Origin: UBA4717 sp045577925 | GTDB taxonomy: Bacteria > Bacillota > Clostridia > Oscillospirales > CAG-272 | NCBI GenBank assembly: GCA_045577925.1 | Contig: JAZNJH010000029.1 | Span: 1 to 46,412, forward strand | Length of the DNA: 46,412 nucleotides | Direction: 5' to 3' | Shown here: one piece after another, positions 1 to 7,031 of the stretch | Numbering within the stretch: position 1 is the stretch's first letter | Layout of the letters: the number at the start of each line of letters is the position of its first letter | The notes under the pieces: model-generated | What the model saw: the letters and a program-made list of their open reading frames with translations, nothing else | What the model was told of the DNA's origin: nothing | Database searches by the model: none | Position numbers and translations under genes: made by a program

Positions 1-54
1 AAGCTTTTCTTCTTTGCTATGACTATTATTTGTCCCGCCCTTTGGTCTTCCCAT
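1..54 (-). CDS. IS3-family transposase OrfA, N-terminal 18 codons (cut by window edge)
   Basis: The reading frame starts at ATG 54-52 and runs off the left edge. The peptide begins MGRPKGGTNNSHSKEEKL, which resembles the start of IS3-group OrfA proteins, where a K-E-E-K-L stretch leads into a helix-turn-helix. AAAGGAG on the minus strand (64-70) lies 9 nt before this ATG. An ATG at 63-61 directly abuts the Shine-Dalgarno sequence and is less likely to be used. The rest of the protein is outside the window, so the family call is an inference from a few residues. Confidence 0.5.
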   Translation of the reverse strand, partial: MGRPKGGTNNSHSKEEKL

Positions 55-128
55 TCTTTTCATCTCCTTTTCTTTATTTTAACATAAAAATTGATGGTAG
101 ACACTGTTTTTTTTAGTGTCTACCATCA
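1..128 (-). mobile_element. Left-edge fragment of an IS3-like insertion sequence
   Basis: The first 54 bases, read on the minus strand, encode the beginning of a transposase OrfA. Outside it lies an end-like sequence: 92-105 and 115-128 form a 14-bp perfect inverted repeat around a T-run. Read inward from the right (minus strand), the terminus has GTAGACAC followed by an A-run, the same as the terminus at 46290-46303. The outer boundary of the element is probably near 123-128. No target-site duplication can be identified because only one end of this copy is visible. The IS3 assignment rests on the short OrfA start here and on the OrfB tail at the other edge of the window. Confidence 0.6.
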
Positions 129-209
129 TTATATCATTTCAGTTCGTTTGAACTGCACTTTTTGATATCAACTATACAATGTGTTTATTTGATAAAATTC
201 AACGTACCC

Positions 210-285
210 GTAGGGCGGGGGTTTACTCCCGCCGATTGTTACGGATTTTGTTTATAAAATGCGGCGTTGCCTGCCCCTGCCCTAC
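210..285. repeat. Short palindromic intergenic repeat (76 bp)
   Basis: The segment begins with GTAGGGCGGGGG (210-221) and ends with CCCCTGCCCTAC (274-285). These are inverted copies of each other with one mismatch in 12. It contains no open frame and lies just behind lexA, whose stop is at 292. It is much more GC-rich at its ends than the flanking DNA. It looks like a REP- or MITE-type intergenic repeat, but no second copy occurs in this window. It could also fold into a hairpin in the lexA transcript, although there is no T-run to make it a classical terminator. Confidence 0.45.
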
Positions 286-291
286 AAAAAT

Positions 292-903
292 TTAATAATA
301 TCTTAGGCACGCAACGACCTTGCCGAGTACTATAATCTCGTTTACAATGATAGGTTCCATAGTGGAATTTTCGGGCTGAAGCCGGAAGTGACCGTTTTCT
401 TTGTAGAATGTCTTTACTGTTGCTTCGTTATCGACGAGCGCCGCGATTATCTGGCCGTTTTCGGCATACTCGCACTTTTCAATAACGATAATATCACCAT
501 CGAGTATTCCTGCCTCGATCATGCTTTCACCCTTGACTCGAAGTGCAAACAGTGAAGTCGGATCGGCATGAATATTCGGGGATACAAAATCAACGTACCC
601 CTCTAAATTTTCTTCTGCAAGAATAGGCGAGCCTGCCGCTATCTGACCGAGAAGAGGAACCTTACCCTTGGGCATAGAAGCTTTATCGGAAGTATCGTTT
701 TCAACCTTCAGCGCACGGCTTTTGTTTGATTCGCGGCGAATAAGCCCCTTTTCTTCAAGGCGCTCGAGATATGCGTGAACAGTGGACGTGCTTTTCCAGC
801 CGAGAGCCGCTGAGATGTCGCGTACACTCGGAGCAAACCCCTCTGTTTTGATTTTTTTACTTATGAATTCATACAGCGCGCGTTCCTTATCAGTAAGCTT
901 CAT
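292..903 (-). CDS. lexA: LexA, SOS-response repressor and self-cleaving protease
   Basis: LexA represses DNA-damage genes and cleaves itself when RecA filaments form. The 203-residue length is normal. Residues 1-65 are the winged helix-turn-helix domain. The cleavage site is Ala90-Gly91, in QIAAGSP. The S24 protease domain follows, with catalytic Ser127 in KGESM and Lys164 in ATVKTF, so all catalytic parts are intact. The start codon is preceded by GGAGGG seven bases upstream on the minus strand. A Gram-positive LexA box lies just downstream of its own promoter, which indicates autoregulation. The second identical-type box in the window is in front of uvrB, so this LexA plausibly controls that operon as well. 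Confidence 0.97.
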   Translation of the reverse strand: MKLTDKERALYEFISKKIKTEGFAPSVRDISAALGWKSTSTVHAYLERLEEKGLIRRESNKSRALKVENDTSDKASMPKGKVPLLGQIAAGSPILAEENLEGYVDFVSPNIHADPTSLFALRVKGESMIEAGILDGDIIVIEKCEYAENGQIIAALVDNEATVKTFYKENGHFRLQPENSTMEPIIVNEIIVLGKVVACLRYY

Positions 904-930
904 ATAAACCCTCCGACAGAATAAACGTGT

Positions 931-944
931 CGAACAAATGTTCG
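931..944. promoter_or_regulatory. LexA (SOS) operator of lexA
   Basis: CGAACAAATGTTCG fits the Bacillus/Clostridium SOS box CGAACRNRYGTTYG. It lies between the minus-strand -10 element (956-961) and the lexA start codon, where a bound repressor would block transcription initiation. Confidence 0.93.
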
Positions 945-955
945 TATCCGTTTAT

Positions 956-984
956 AGTATAACACCCTGGATGCCGTTTGTAAA
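956..984 (-). promoter_or_regulatory. Sigma-A promoter of lexA
   Basis: On the minus strand TTTACA (984-979) is separated by 17 bp from TATACT (961-956). Transcription would start just upstream of, or inside, the SOS box. Confidence 0.75.
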
Positions 985-1030
985 GAGGAAATACGCGTTT
1001 TTACATTTTGTTAACATTTATAAAGGCAAA

Positions 1031-1051
1031 AATAAAGCCGCAGATTGCGGC
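1031..1051 (-). terminator. Intrinsic terminator behind the GNAT gene
   Basis: GCCGCA (1037-1042) and TGCGGC (1046-1051) form a short stem with a 3-nt loop. On the minus strand it is followed by TTTATTTTT, directly after the stop codon at 1061. Confidence 0.65.
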
Positions 1052-1060
1052 CTTGTGCTA

Positions 1061-1660
1061 TCAGTCAGAAAAGAGCGAGAGCGCATATTCGCCCTTTAGT
1101 ATCGCGCATTTTCCGATGTCACGGTATTCGCCCTTTATCTTCATTGAGCCTTTGGCAATACCTTCAAACTTCATGTTGCATTTTTCCATAACACGGCGGC
1201 TTGCTTCATTGCCGACGATGTATTTTGCTTCAATTCGGTGAAGCTCAAGCTCGTTAAAGCCAAAGTCAAGTATGCGGCTCACCGCCTCGCATGCGTAGCC
1301 GTTGCCTGCATATGCGGGATTTATAACGTATCCGATCTCGGCAGAGTTGTTTTCGGTGTCAATAGCAGTAAAACCGCAGGTGCCTATCATTTTGTTTTCG
1401 GATTTCAAGATAATGGCCCAGTCGTAAAAGTCGCCGTCACGGTAGCGCGACTGTACGTAGTTTAAATACTGCTCTGTATAGGCAAGGCTTTCATGCGGTG
1501 ACCAGAGCAAGTATCTTGTAACTTCTTCAAGACAGGAGTATTCATACATATCACGCGCGTCACTTTTAAGCATGCGCCTGAGTATCAGCCTGTCACACTC
1601 TAAAGTGGGCATAGCAGAAAATATATCAAAAAGCTTGTCGCGTTTGGTGAAAAATCTCAT
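1061..1660 (-). CDS. GNAT-family N-acetyltransferase (RimJ/RimL-like)
   Basis: This 199-residue protein has the layout of the Acetyltransf_3 (RimJ/RimL) group: an N-terminal strand T-x-R-L-I-L-R-R, the central strand GTCGFTAID, the EIGYVINPAYAGNGYACEA segment that carries the acetyl-CoA pyrophosphate loop, and the C-terminal RIEAKYIVGNEASRRVMEK stretch. It would transfer acetyl from acetyl-CoA to an amine, possibly a ribosomal-protein N-terminus or a small molecule; the substrate cannot be told. I place the start at ATG 1660-1658 because AAGGAG lies seven bases before it. A longer frame reaching 1711 has no ribosome site. It is monocistronic and followed by its own terminator. Confidence 0.85.
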   Translation of the reverse strand: MRFFTKRDKLFDIFSAMPTLECDRLILRRMLKSDARDMYEYSCLEEVTRYLLWSPHESLAYTEQYLNYVQSRYRDGDFYDWAIILKSENKMIGTCGFTAIDTENNSAEIGYVINPAYAGNGYACEAVSRILDFGFNELELHRIEAKYIVGNEASRRVMEKCNMKFEGIAKGSMKIKGEYRDIGKCAILKGEYALSLFSD

Positions 1661-1718
1661 ATCAGGTCTCCTTGAGAAAATATCAGGAACAAACCCTGTT
1701 GAACAATGCAAAATCTGG

Positions 1719-1747
1719 TTGACACAAGAAGTGTGTTATGATATAAT
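1719..1747 (+). promoter_or_regulatory. Consensus sigma-A promoter for the SLH protein gene
   Basis: TTGACA (1719-1724), a 17-bp spacer, then TATAAT (1742-1747): a perfect housekeeping promoter. It leaves an untranslated leader of about 170 nt before the SLH gene start at 1926. Confidence 0.8.
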
Positions 1748-1925
1748 AAAAAACAAAAAAACAGAACAATTCTATTATACATGCTATAAACAAAAAATTC
1801 AAGAGAAAAACGAAGTTTGATCTGTTAAACCAATTAAATGACCGATTTTGTATTGAATTTTTTGGCGTTTGTATAGTATGAAATGCATTTTTTGCAAATC
1901 AGGTGAGGTTTTACAGAGGTTATTT

Positions 1926-3704
1926 ATGAAAAAATCAGTGGCTTTACTATTGTTTGTATTTGCGTTGACATTTATGTGCGCTTTTATGGTATCTGCAGAA
2001 GAAACGCCATTGCAGATACTTGTTGATTCAACTGACTATTATGATGATATTTCGGAATCCGCCTGGTATAAATCTGCGGTAGACGGGGTTGTAAATTTCG
2101 GACTTATTGACGGCTTGACTGAAAAGCTGTTTGCACCGGATTCTATTACAGACCGCGCCACACTTGTTACAGCACTATACAGAATGACGGGCGAGCCTGC
2201 GGTTTTAAACGAAACGCCATTCGTTGATCTTACGGATGATTGGTATAAGGATGCCATTGCCTGGGCATATGAAACGGGAGTGGTGAACGGTACCGGCGCA
2301 ACTACCTTTTCTCCCGATGCAAAAATCACACGCGAACAGCTTGCCACTATATTTTACAGATATATGAATTACATGAAGGGGGATACCGCGTCTTCTTATG
2401 ACTTAACGTCCTATCCTGATTATGATAAAGTCAGCACATGGGCGCGAGAGGCATTTTCCTGGGCATGCACCAAAGAGCTTATTACGGGAAGTAAGGGTAC
2501 TGACGGTGTTGTACGTTTGGATCCGTCTTCGGGAGCAACACGTGCGCAGGTGTCAACCATAGTTATGCGTTTCTGCGAAAGATACCAGGATATGTTTGCT
2601 ACAGATGACGATCCCGCAGAGGATGACAAATATAAAAACTTCACTTATACCGGTTCATTCAGGTATATGAGACGTAATTTTGGATTCAGAGGCGAATTAT
2701 ATGCGCTTAACATGAGGTTTGCCAATGATTGGAACGTTTTAAGAAGAGCAGACAAGACTTACGCTATCAGCTTAGGTAACACAGAAATAGGAAAAATTTA
2801 TTCGGGAAATGCTCCTGACATAAATAAATGGAAGATCGTTGAAAAAGAAGAAATGCAACTTGACGGTCTTCGCTCTGTCAAGTATATAGAAAAGCAGGGT
2901 TCGGGCGTTACCTTGCGATTCAGATACAGATTCTGTTATGAGTATAGCGAGAATAATTCCAACAGGGTTGTGACAATGATTCTTGACTATACTCAGGCTG
3001 ACGAGGCTACTGTTAAAACGCTGTTTGATAAAACGATGCTTATGCCTGCAACAACTCCTCAGAATCTCGGAGTATTGTCTGAACTTAAGGATAAGCATAT
3101 AGCGATCGTAGGAAACAGCTTTGTGCGAACGTCGGAAATTGGAAATATTCTTGAAGAAATGTTCAAGAAAAACAATAAAAAATGCCAGGTTACTGCAATA
3201 TCACGAAACGGAACCGCTATTTCGGATTATGTTGAAGATTCCAGCTTTTTATCAGAATTAAGACTTGGAAGTTATGACGCAGTTTTTATGTGCGGATTGT
3301 ATGACGATAAGGATGTACCTAATGTAGCTGTGTTAAAAAAGGCATGTGATAAATCAGGCACAAGGCTTATACTTTTCCCTGCACACAATGAGATACCCTA
3401 TCAGATCTCTGCTGCGCGCAGTTCATATCAATCTCTTATGTTTATTGATTGGAAAGACGAAATTGAGGCATTTATAACTTTAGGTAAGAGCAAATGGGAT
3501 TTCTGCATAAGAGATTATGATAAGCACAGTAATCCGATAGCTGGATATGTTGGCGCACATATGATATATCGTGCTATATATGGCGAGGTGCCTGCTAAAG
3601 ATCTTACAACGAGCATAAAGCAGTCGGATGTAGACGCTATCATCGGAGATTACAAGAGTAAAGGATACGTACAGACACTACATAATATAATCTATTTTGA
3701 TTGA
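1926..3704 (+). CDS. Secreted S-layer-homology protein with a C-terminal SGNH-hydrolase-like domain
   Basis: The 592-residue product starts at ATG 1926, seven bases behind AGAGG; an in-frame ATG at 1869 lacks a ribosome site. Residues 1-24 are a signal peptide (MKKSVALLL, hydrophobic core, VSA cleavage). Three SLH repeats follow (about 40-90, 98-150, 163-220) with the usual W-x-x-x-A and F-x-P-x-x-x-x-T-R features. They anchor proteins to pyruvylated cell-wall polymers. Residues 240-375 are an unassigned linker domain. From about 388 there is a flavodoxin-like fold starting IAIVGNSF, where Ser398 would be the SGNH nucleophile. A C-terminal D-x-x-H (DYDKHSNPIAG) supplies the other catalytic residues. 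The likely role is trimming acyl or acetyl groups on surface glycans; the substrate is unknown. The gene has its own promoter and terminator. Confidence 0.8.
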   Translation: MKKSVALLLFVFALTFMCAFMVSAEETPLQILVDSTDYYDDISESAWYKSAVDGVVNFGLIDGLTEKLFAPDSITDRATLVTALYRMTGEPAVLNETPFVDLTDDWYKDAIAWAYETGVVNGTGATTFSPDAKITREQLATIFYRYMNYMKGDTASSYDLTSYPDYDKVSTWAREAFSWACTKELITGSKGTDGVVRLDPSSGATRAQVSTIVMRFCERYQDMFATDDDPAEDDKYKNFTYTGSFRYMRRNFGFRGELYALNMRFANDWNVLRRADKTYAISLGNTEIGKIYSGNAPDINKWKIVEKEEMQLDGLRSVKYIEKQGSGVTLRFRYRFCYEYSENNSNRVVTMILDYTQADEATVKTLFDKTMLMPATTPQNLGVLSELKDKHIAIVGNSFVRTSEIGNILEEMFKKNNKKCQVTAISRNGTAISDYVEDSSFLSELRLGSYDAVFMCGLYDDKDVPNVAVLKKACDKSGTRLILFPAHNEIPYQISAARSSYQSLMFIDWKDEIEAFITLGKSKWDFCIRDYDKHSNPIAGYVGAHMIYRAIYGEVPAKDLTTSIKQSDVDAIIGDYKSKGYVQTLHNIIYFD

Positions 3705-3726
3705 TTGTAGATAAGTAAATAAAGTG

Positions 3727-3753
3727 AAAGACCGCTCGATCAGAGCGGTCTTT
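3727..3753 (+). terminator. Intrinsic terminator of the SLH gene
   Basis: An 11-bp stem AAAGACCGCTC / GAGCGGTCTTT around a GATCA loop, 22 bases after the stop codon. The T-tract is short. Confidence 0.75.
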
Positions 3754-3829
3754 GACATATTTATAAGCGTAAACCATTCGTATGGATAGTCAAAGCTGCA
3801 ATTTTCTTATGAAATTTTTAAAAAAACTA

Positions 3830-3858
3830 TTGCATTTTTGCTTGAATTATGATACAAT
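3830..3858 (+). promoter_or_regulatory. Promoter of tRNA-Glu
   Basis: TTGCAT (3830-3835), 17 bp, TACAAT (3853-3858). The tRNA begins 20 bases downstream of the -10 element. Confidence 0.7.
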
Positions 3859-3877
3859 AAAATCCGCACGAATAAAC

Positions 3878-3952
3878 GGCCCGTTGGTCAAGCGGCTAAG
3901 ACACCGCCCTCTCAAGGCGGAAACGGGGGTTCGATTCCCCCACGGGTCACCA
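3878..3952 (+). tRNA. tRNA-Glu, anticodon CTC
   Basis: A complete cloverleaf. Acceptor strands GGCCCGT and ACGGGTC pair, and the D-arm has TGGTCAAGCGGCTAAG. The anticodon stem CCGCC/GGCGG encloses loop CTCTCAA, giving anticodon CTC, which reads GAG. The T-arm is GGGGGTTCGATTCCCCC and CCA is encoded (3950-3952). The gene stands alone with its own promoter and terminator. Its 3' end borders an AT-rich accessory segment, and the last six bases of the tRNA are part of a 54-bp repeat that recurs at 5376. Confidence 0.97.
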
Positions 3953-4005
3953 AACGTGACAAATCCGAACTATTTCGTAAATCGAAATTGGTTCGGATTT
4001 TTCTA
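3947..4005 (+). terminator. tRNA-Glu terminator, copy 1 of a 54-bp direct repeat
   Basis: AAATCCGAAC (3961-3970) pairs with GTTCGGATTT (3991-4000), with an inner stem ATTTCG/CGAAAT, followed by TTTCT. The block 3947-4000, which begins with the tRNA TCACCA, recurs at 5376-5429 with 52 of 54 bases identical. The two copies bracket the regulatory gene at 4323-5360. Confidence 0.85.
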
Positions 4006-4205
4006 TTAACTATCAGATTTGATTTCCTTTCATGACCGAGGTCACTCGATCTTCTCTTTTTGTATTGTATTTTATTGATTTATAACTATTCTTCATTATA
4101 AATTTTAATAAACACTGCAAGATTAATGCCATAAATGAATATAATAAGTATACAAAAAGATTTCTTCCGCCATGGTGCAATTAAATACAACCTATATGCC
4201 GATGG
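4006..4205. other. AT-rich non-coding stretch after tRNA-Glu
   Basis: No convincing gene is visible. A 63-codon open frame that begins at 4135 and runs into the next gene is AT-driven, lacks a ribosome site and contains the next gene's promoter, so I do not count it. The base composition is clearly more AT-rich than the core genes, as expected of acquired DNA. Confidence 0.5.
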
Positions 4206-4256
4206 TTTTCCAAATAAAAAAATCTATTTGGACTTTATTAAAATCTATTTGGAAAA
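4206..4256. promoter_or_regulatory. Candidate operator: phased TATTTGGA repeats with an inverted copy
   Basis: TTTTCCAAATA (4206-4216) is an exact inverted copy of TATTTGGAAAA (4246-4256). The 14-mer AAAATCTATTTGGA also occurs twice in direct orientation (4219-4232 and 4240-4253), 21 bp apart, which is two helical turns. The cluster sits immediately upstream of the -35 element at 4261. It is a good candidate binding site for the HTH domain of the protein encoded next, or for the neighbouring XRE regulator. No binding is proven. Confidence 0.5.
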
Positions 4257-4260
4257 AATA

Positions 4261-4289
4261 TTGACTTTTTTTGAAAAGTGTGATAACAT
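4261..4289 (+). promoter_or_regulatory. Promoter of the HTH-ATPase-STAS gene
   Basis: TTGACT (4261-4266), 17 bp, TAACAT (4284-4289). The leader is about 25 nt long and carries GAGGAG in front of ATG 4323. Confidence 0.7.
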
Positions 4290-4322
4290 ATTTACACAAT
4301 CCTATTTTATTGAGGAGAAAAA

Positions 4323-5360
4323 ATGAAAGTTGTAAACCAAGAAAAAGTAAAGAATTATATTTTGCGCCTAATAAAAAGCGGGAGAAAGGATTATGTTAAA
4401 GCGACAATCGAATCTTTCAATATTAGCAAATCCAGTGTATACAATTATGTTAAACAAATGGAGAGCGACGGTCTAATTGAAAAAAAAGAAAATGCATATG
4501 TTCTAAAAACAAACAGTTATCATTATTTTTTCAAAAACGATGGAACGTTAGACGAAGCTCGTGTTTATAATCAATTTATATCCCAGCATATACAGTTCAA
4601 AAAAAATGTAAATCATATATGGGATTATGCATTTACAGAAATGATGAATAATGCTATTGAACATTCGGAAGCAGAAAATATTTATGTCAGTATTTATCAA
4701 AACTGTCTTGATACTCAAATATTGATTATAGATAATGGCATTGGAATTTTCAAGAATATTCAAAGATTCATGAAAGAAAACAAAAATGAAAACATCTCTC
4801 TCCGAGAATGTGTATCTCTTTTGTTCGCAGGAAAGTTTACAACAGCAAAACAATTTCATACAGGCGAAGGTATTTTCTTTACCTCGCATATTATGGATGA
4901 ATATGTAATTTATTCTGACGATAATTTTTTTACCAGAAACAACTTTACATCCAGCCAGATAGAGGATAGTAATCTTCATAGCATTATGCACATTGAAAAT
5001 GGCACAGTTGTAAGAATGACACTTAATAACAATACGAAAAAAGTATTGTCTGAGGTTTTTAATACGTTTGCACCGGCAGACGAAGGATTTGTAAAAACAA
5101 CGATACCCGTGGCGCATATGTTTTCTGAAGGGAATCCCGTATCACGTTCAGAAGCAAGACGATTATTGGGGGGGATAGCTCTCTTTAATGATATTGATTT
5201 GGATTTTTCTGGCGTGGAAGAAATAGGACAAGGCTTTGCTCACGAGCTTTTCGTTCTCGGAAAACAAAAATATCCGCACATCAATTTGAGAACAATTAAC
5301 ACTTGCAAAACGGTTGAAGATATGATAAAACGAGTCATTAATACCTCAACCATTAAATAA
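4323..5360 (+). CDS. HTH / GHKL-ATPase / STAS-like (DUF4325) three-domain regulator
   Basis: The 345-residue protein starts with a winged-helix domain (1-62; NISKSSVYNYVKQMESDGLI). A GHKL ATPase of the anti-sigma/histidine-kinase type follows at about 95-235: the N-box has Glu106, Asn110 and Glu113-His114 (FTEMMNNAIEHS), the G1 box is DNGIGI (138-142) and a G2-like GEGIFF starts at 181. No phospho-acceptor histidine domain is seen. The tail (about 255-340; SRSEARRLL...DLDFSGVEEIGQGFAHELF) looks like the STAS-like DUF4325 fold. In classical partner switching, the kinase/anti-sigma and STAS antagonist are separate proteins; here both are joined to a DNA-binding domain. I infer a nucleotide-gated transcription switch; the trigger and targets are unknown. 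The gene is AT-rich and bracketed by two copies of the tRNA-Glu terminator. Confidence 0.75.
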   Translation: MKVVNQEKVKNYILRLIKSGRKDYVKATIESFNISKSSVYNYVKQMESDGLIEKKENAYVLKTNSYHYFFKNDGTLDEARVYNQFISQHIQFKKNVNHIWDYAFTEMMNNAIEHSEAENIYVSIYQNCLDTQILIIDNGIGIFKNIQRFMKENKNENISLRECVSLLFAGKFTTAKQFHTGEGIFFTSHIMDEYVIYSDDNFFTRNNFTSSQIEDSNLHSIMHIENGTVVRMTLNNNTKKVLSEVFNTFAPADEGFVKTTIPVAHMFSEGNPVSRSEARRLLGGIALFNDIDLDFSGVEEIGQGFAHELFVLGKQKYPHINLRTINTCKTVEDMIKRVINTSTIK

Positions 5361-5375
5361 ATGCTAAATTTACCT

Positions 5376-5436
5376 TCACCAAACGAGGCAAATCCGAACT
5401 ATTTCGTAAATCGAAATTGGTTCGGATTTGTTTTTT
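5376..5436 (+). terminator. Second copy of the tRNA-Glu terminator repeat
   Basis: 5376-5429 matches 3947-4000 at 52 of 54 positions, including the TCACCA that is the tRNA 3' end in copy 1, but no tRNA precedes it here. The hairpin is followed by GTTTTTT and would terminate the HTH-ATPase-STAS transcript 16 bases after its stop codon. Confidence 0.85.
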
Positions 5437-5463
5437 ACTATAATTATTCAAACTAAACTTAAT

Positions 5464-5500
5464 TTACCGCCGAGAGCGACCAAATGGTTACTCTCGGCAG
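5464..5500 (+). terminator. Hairpin T2, copy 1 of a second duplicated terminator
   Basis: GCCGAGAG (5469-5476) pairs with CTCTCGGC (5491-5498) around a 14-nt loop that contains GACCAAATG. The T-tract is poor. The block 5464-5500 recurs at 6988-7024 with 33 of 37 identities, so the two copies bracket the XRE gene as the first repeat brackets the preceding gene. Confidence 0.7.
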
Positions 5501-5590
5501 CTTGTTGTTAAATCGAATGTTTTCCTCTTTTCAGCAAACCTCATAATAGATTGAAGTTTATATCTCCTTCTTCAGATTTTTACAAGAGTA

Positions 5591-5730
5591 TGGTATAATA
5601 AATACGAGTTAAAAGCCCCTTTTGCTTTTGTTTAAATCATCAATAGTCTGATATAACGTGGTGTATAAAAGCGTTTGTAATTGTGTTAACGGCTTACTAT
5701 ATTTTATTTTTAAATATATATTGCTATAAT
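5591..5730 (+). promoter_or_regulatory. Two extended -10 promoters upstream of the XRE regulator
   Basis: TGGTATAAT (5591-5599) and TGCTATAAT (5722-5730) both match the extended -10 form TGNTATAAT. Recognisable -35 elements are weak, TTCAGA at 5571-5576 being the better one. The second would give a leader of about 50 nt before ATG 5787. The rest of 5501-5786 is AT-rich and shows nothing else. Confidence 0.5.
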
Positions 5731-5786
5731 ACGATTAGAAAGAGTAGCTACAATCTTTCAATCAAACTATGAAAGAAGGAATGAAT

Positions 5787-6947
5787 ATGTTGAATTTTGG
5801 TCAGAAAATCAAAAAGCTGCGCACAGATGCAGGTTTATCGCAAGCTATGCTTGCAGAACATATTGGAGTTTCAGTTCAATCTATATCCAATTGGGAATGC
5901 AATAACACAATGCCGGATATATCTCAAATCGTTCCACTTGCAAGTGTTCTTTGCGTTTCAACCGATTACTTGCTTGGTGCGGGATTTGACGAAAAAGCAG
6001 ATCAAGAAACTCTTATCCGCAATGTAAATACCGTCTGGGCAAATTATTCCGTCAACACTAAAGAAAACAATGCTGATATATTGGTCGCCAATCTGTATAA
6101 GGAGTATCTGCGCAAGTATCCTACCGATTATGAGGTAAAATATAAATGCGCATTGGCATTATATGATTATCTTTTGGTAGGTAAGGTAAGAGGAAAATTT
6201 CATATTGAAGCAGATATCTATGAATCTGTCTATACTCAGTGCAAATCGATGCTGTCTTCGGTTTGTAACAACGCTTTGGTCATAGAACTTCAGATACAAG
6301 CCAATCAGTTGATGATCCAACTTATGCTCTTAGACGATAACTTTGATGAGGCTCTGCATCACGTTGAAATGCTTCCGGAAACATGCGGAATAAAATGCGC
6401 GGCACAAAGCAAAGTATTGTACGCTCAAAAAGCAGTTGGCAAAGCGAATCAAGTGAAATTGATTGCAGATAAAGAAAAATGTTTGGATTATTTGAGGACA
6501 TTATACGAAAGCGTAAATTCCAGTGTATATGAGAAAAACAAATCCAAATTGATATTGGAGCACGCCGAAAGCGTTGCAAAAACGGCAGTATCTTTGTATT
6601 TGGATGCAACAACACTTGATGTTAATTCTTATGAAAAGATGCCTTATTGTTATCTTATCACGGCATACACCATGCTGTGCAAAATGCATTTGTTGAATAA
6701 CGATTATGATGCTGCATATACGGTATTGGACAAAGCTACAAAAACTGCGTGTGAAATGTATGTGTGGGTAAAAGGAAAGACAAAAGATAAAGAAATTTTG
6801 GCAGATTACAAGTTCTTTGCTGAGCGAACACCACATTGGGCATTTAGTTTTAGTGGGTTGTATTCAAGTGAAGATAATGATTTTACAAAGTCGGAACGAT
6901 ATAAAAACGCAGTTAAGAAAATCGAGAAAGTCCTTTATAATGCTTAA
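5787..6947 (+). CDS. XRE-family regulator with a long helical-repeat C-terminus
   Basis: Residues 1-65 of this 386-residue protein are a typical Cro/CI-type helix-turn-helix (FGQKIKKLRTDAGLSQAMLAEHIGVS, then SISNWECNNTMPDI). The remainder is alpha-helical with spaced aromatic and alanine pairs, in the manner of TPR-like sensor tails found behind XRE domains in Firmicutes. Such tails usually bind a peptide or partner protein, but no specific family is recognisable. I choose ATG 5787 because AGGA lies six bases upstream; ATGs at 5769 and 5781 have no suitable spacing. The gene is AT-rich, follows the ATPase-STAS regulator in the same orientation and ends in its own terminator. Both genes may have been acquired together or one after the other. 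Confidence 0.75.
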   Translation: MLNFGQKIKKLRTDAGLSQAMLAEHIGVSVQSISNWECNNTMPDISQIVPLASVLCVSTDYLLGAGFDEKADQETLIRNVNTVWANYSVNTKENNADILVANLYKEYLRKYPTDYEVKYKCALALYDYLLVGKVRGKFHIEADIYESVYTQCKSMLSSVCNNALVIELQIQANQLMIQLMLLDDNFDEALHHVEMLPETCGIKCAAQSKVLYAQKAVGKANQVKLIADKEKCLDYLRTLYESVNSSVYEKNKSKLILEHAESVAKTAVSLYLDATTLDVNSYEKMPYCYLITAYTMLCKMHLLNNDYDAAYTVLDKATKTACEMYVWVKGKTKDKEILADYKFFAERTPHWAFSFSGLYSSEDNDFTKSERYKNAVKKIEKVLYNA

Positions 6948-6987
6948 TATTTGCACCGTTAATTAGCAAGTCCATAACATAAAACAA

Positions 6988-7031
6988 TTACCGCCGAGAG
7001 TGACCAAACGATTACTCTCGGCGGTGTTTTT
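6988..7031 (+). terminator. Hairpin T2, second copy: terminator of the XRE gene
   Basis: CCGCCGAGAGT (6991-7001) pairs with ACTCTCGGCGG (7014-7024), 11 bp, followed by TGTTTTT. It is a stronger terminator than the copy at 5464. The loop contains GACCAAACG. Confidence 0.85.

Noticed and set aside
210..285. CRISPR-like repeat unit near lexA
   Set aside because: Only one copy exists and there are no spaced direct repeats or cas genes anywhere in the window.
4135..4326. 63-codon open frame overlapping the start of the HTH-ATPase-STAS gene
   Set aside because: It has no ribosome site, lies in AT-rich DNA, and contains the operator array and the promoter of the next gene.
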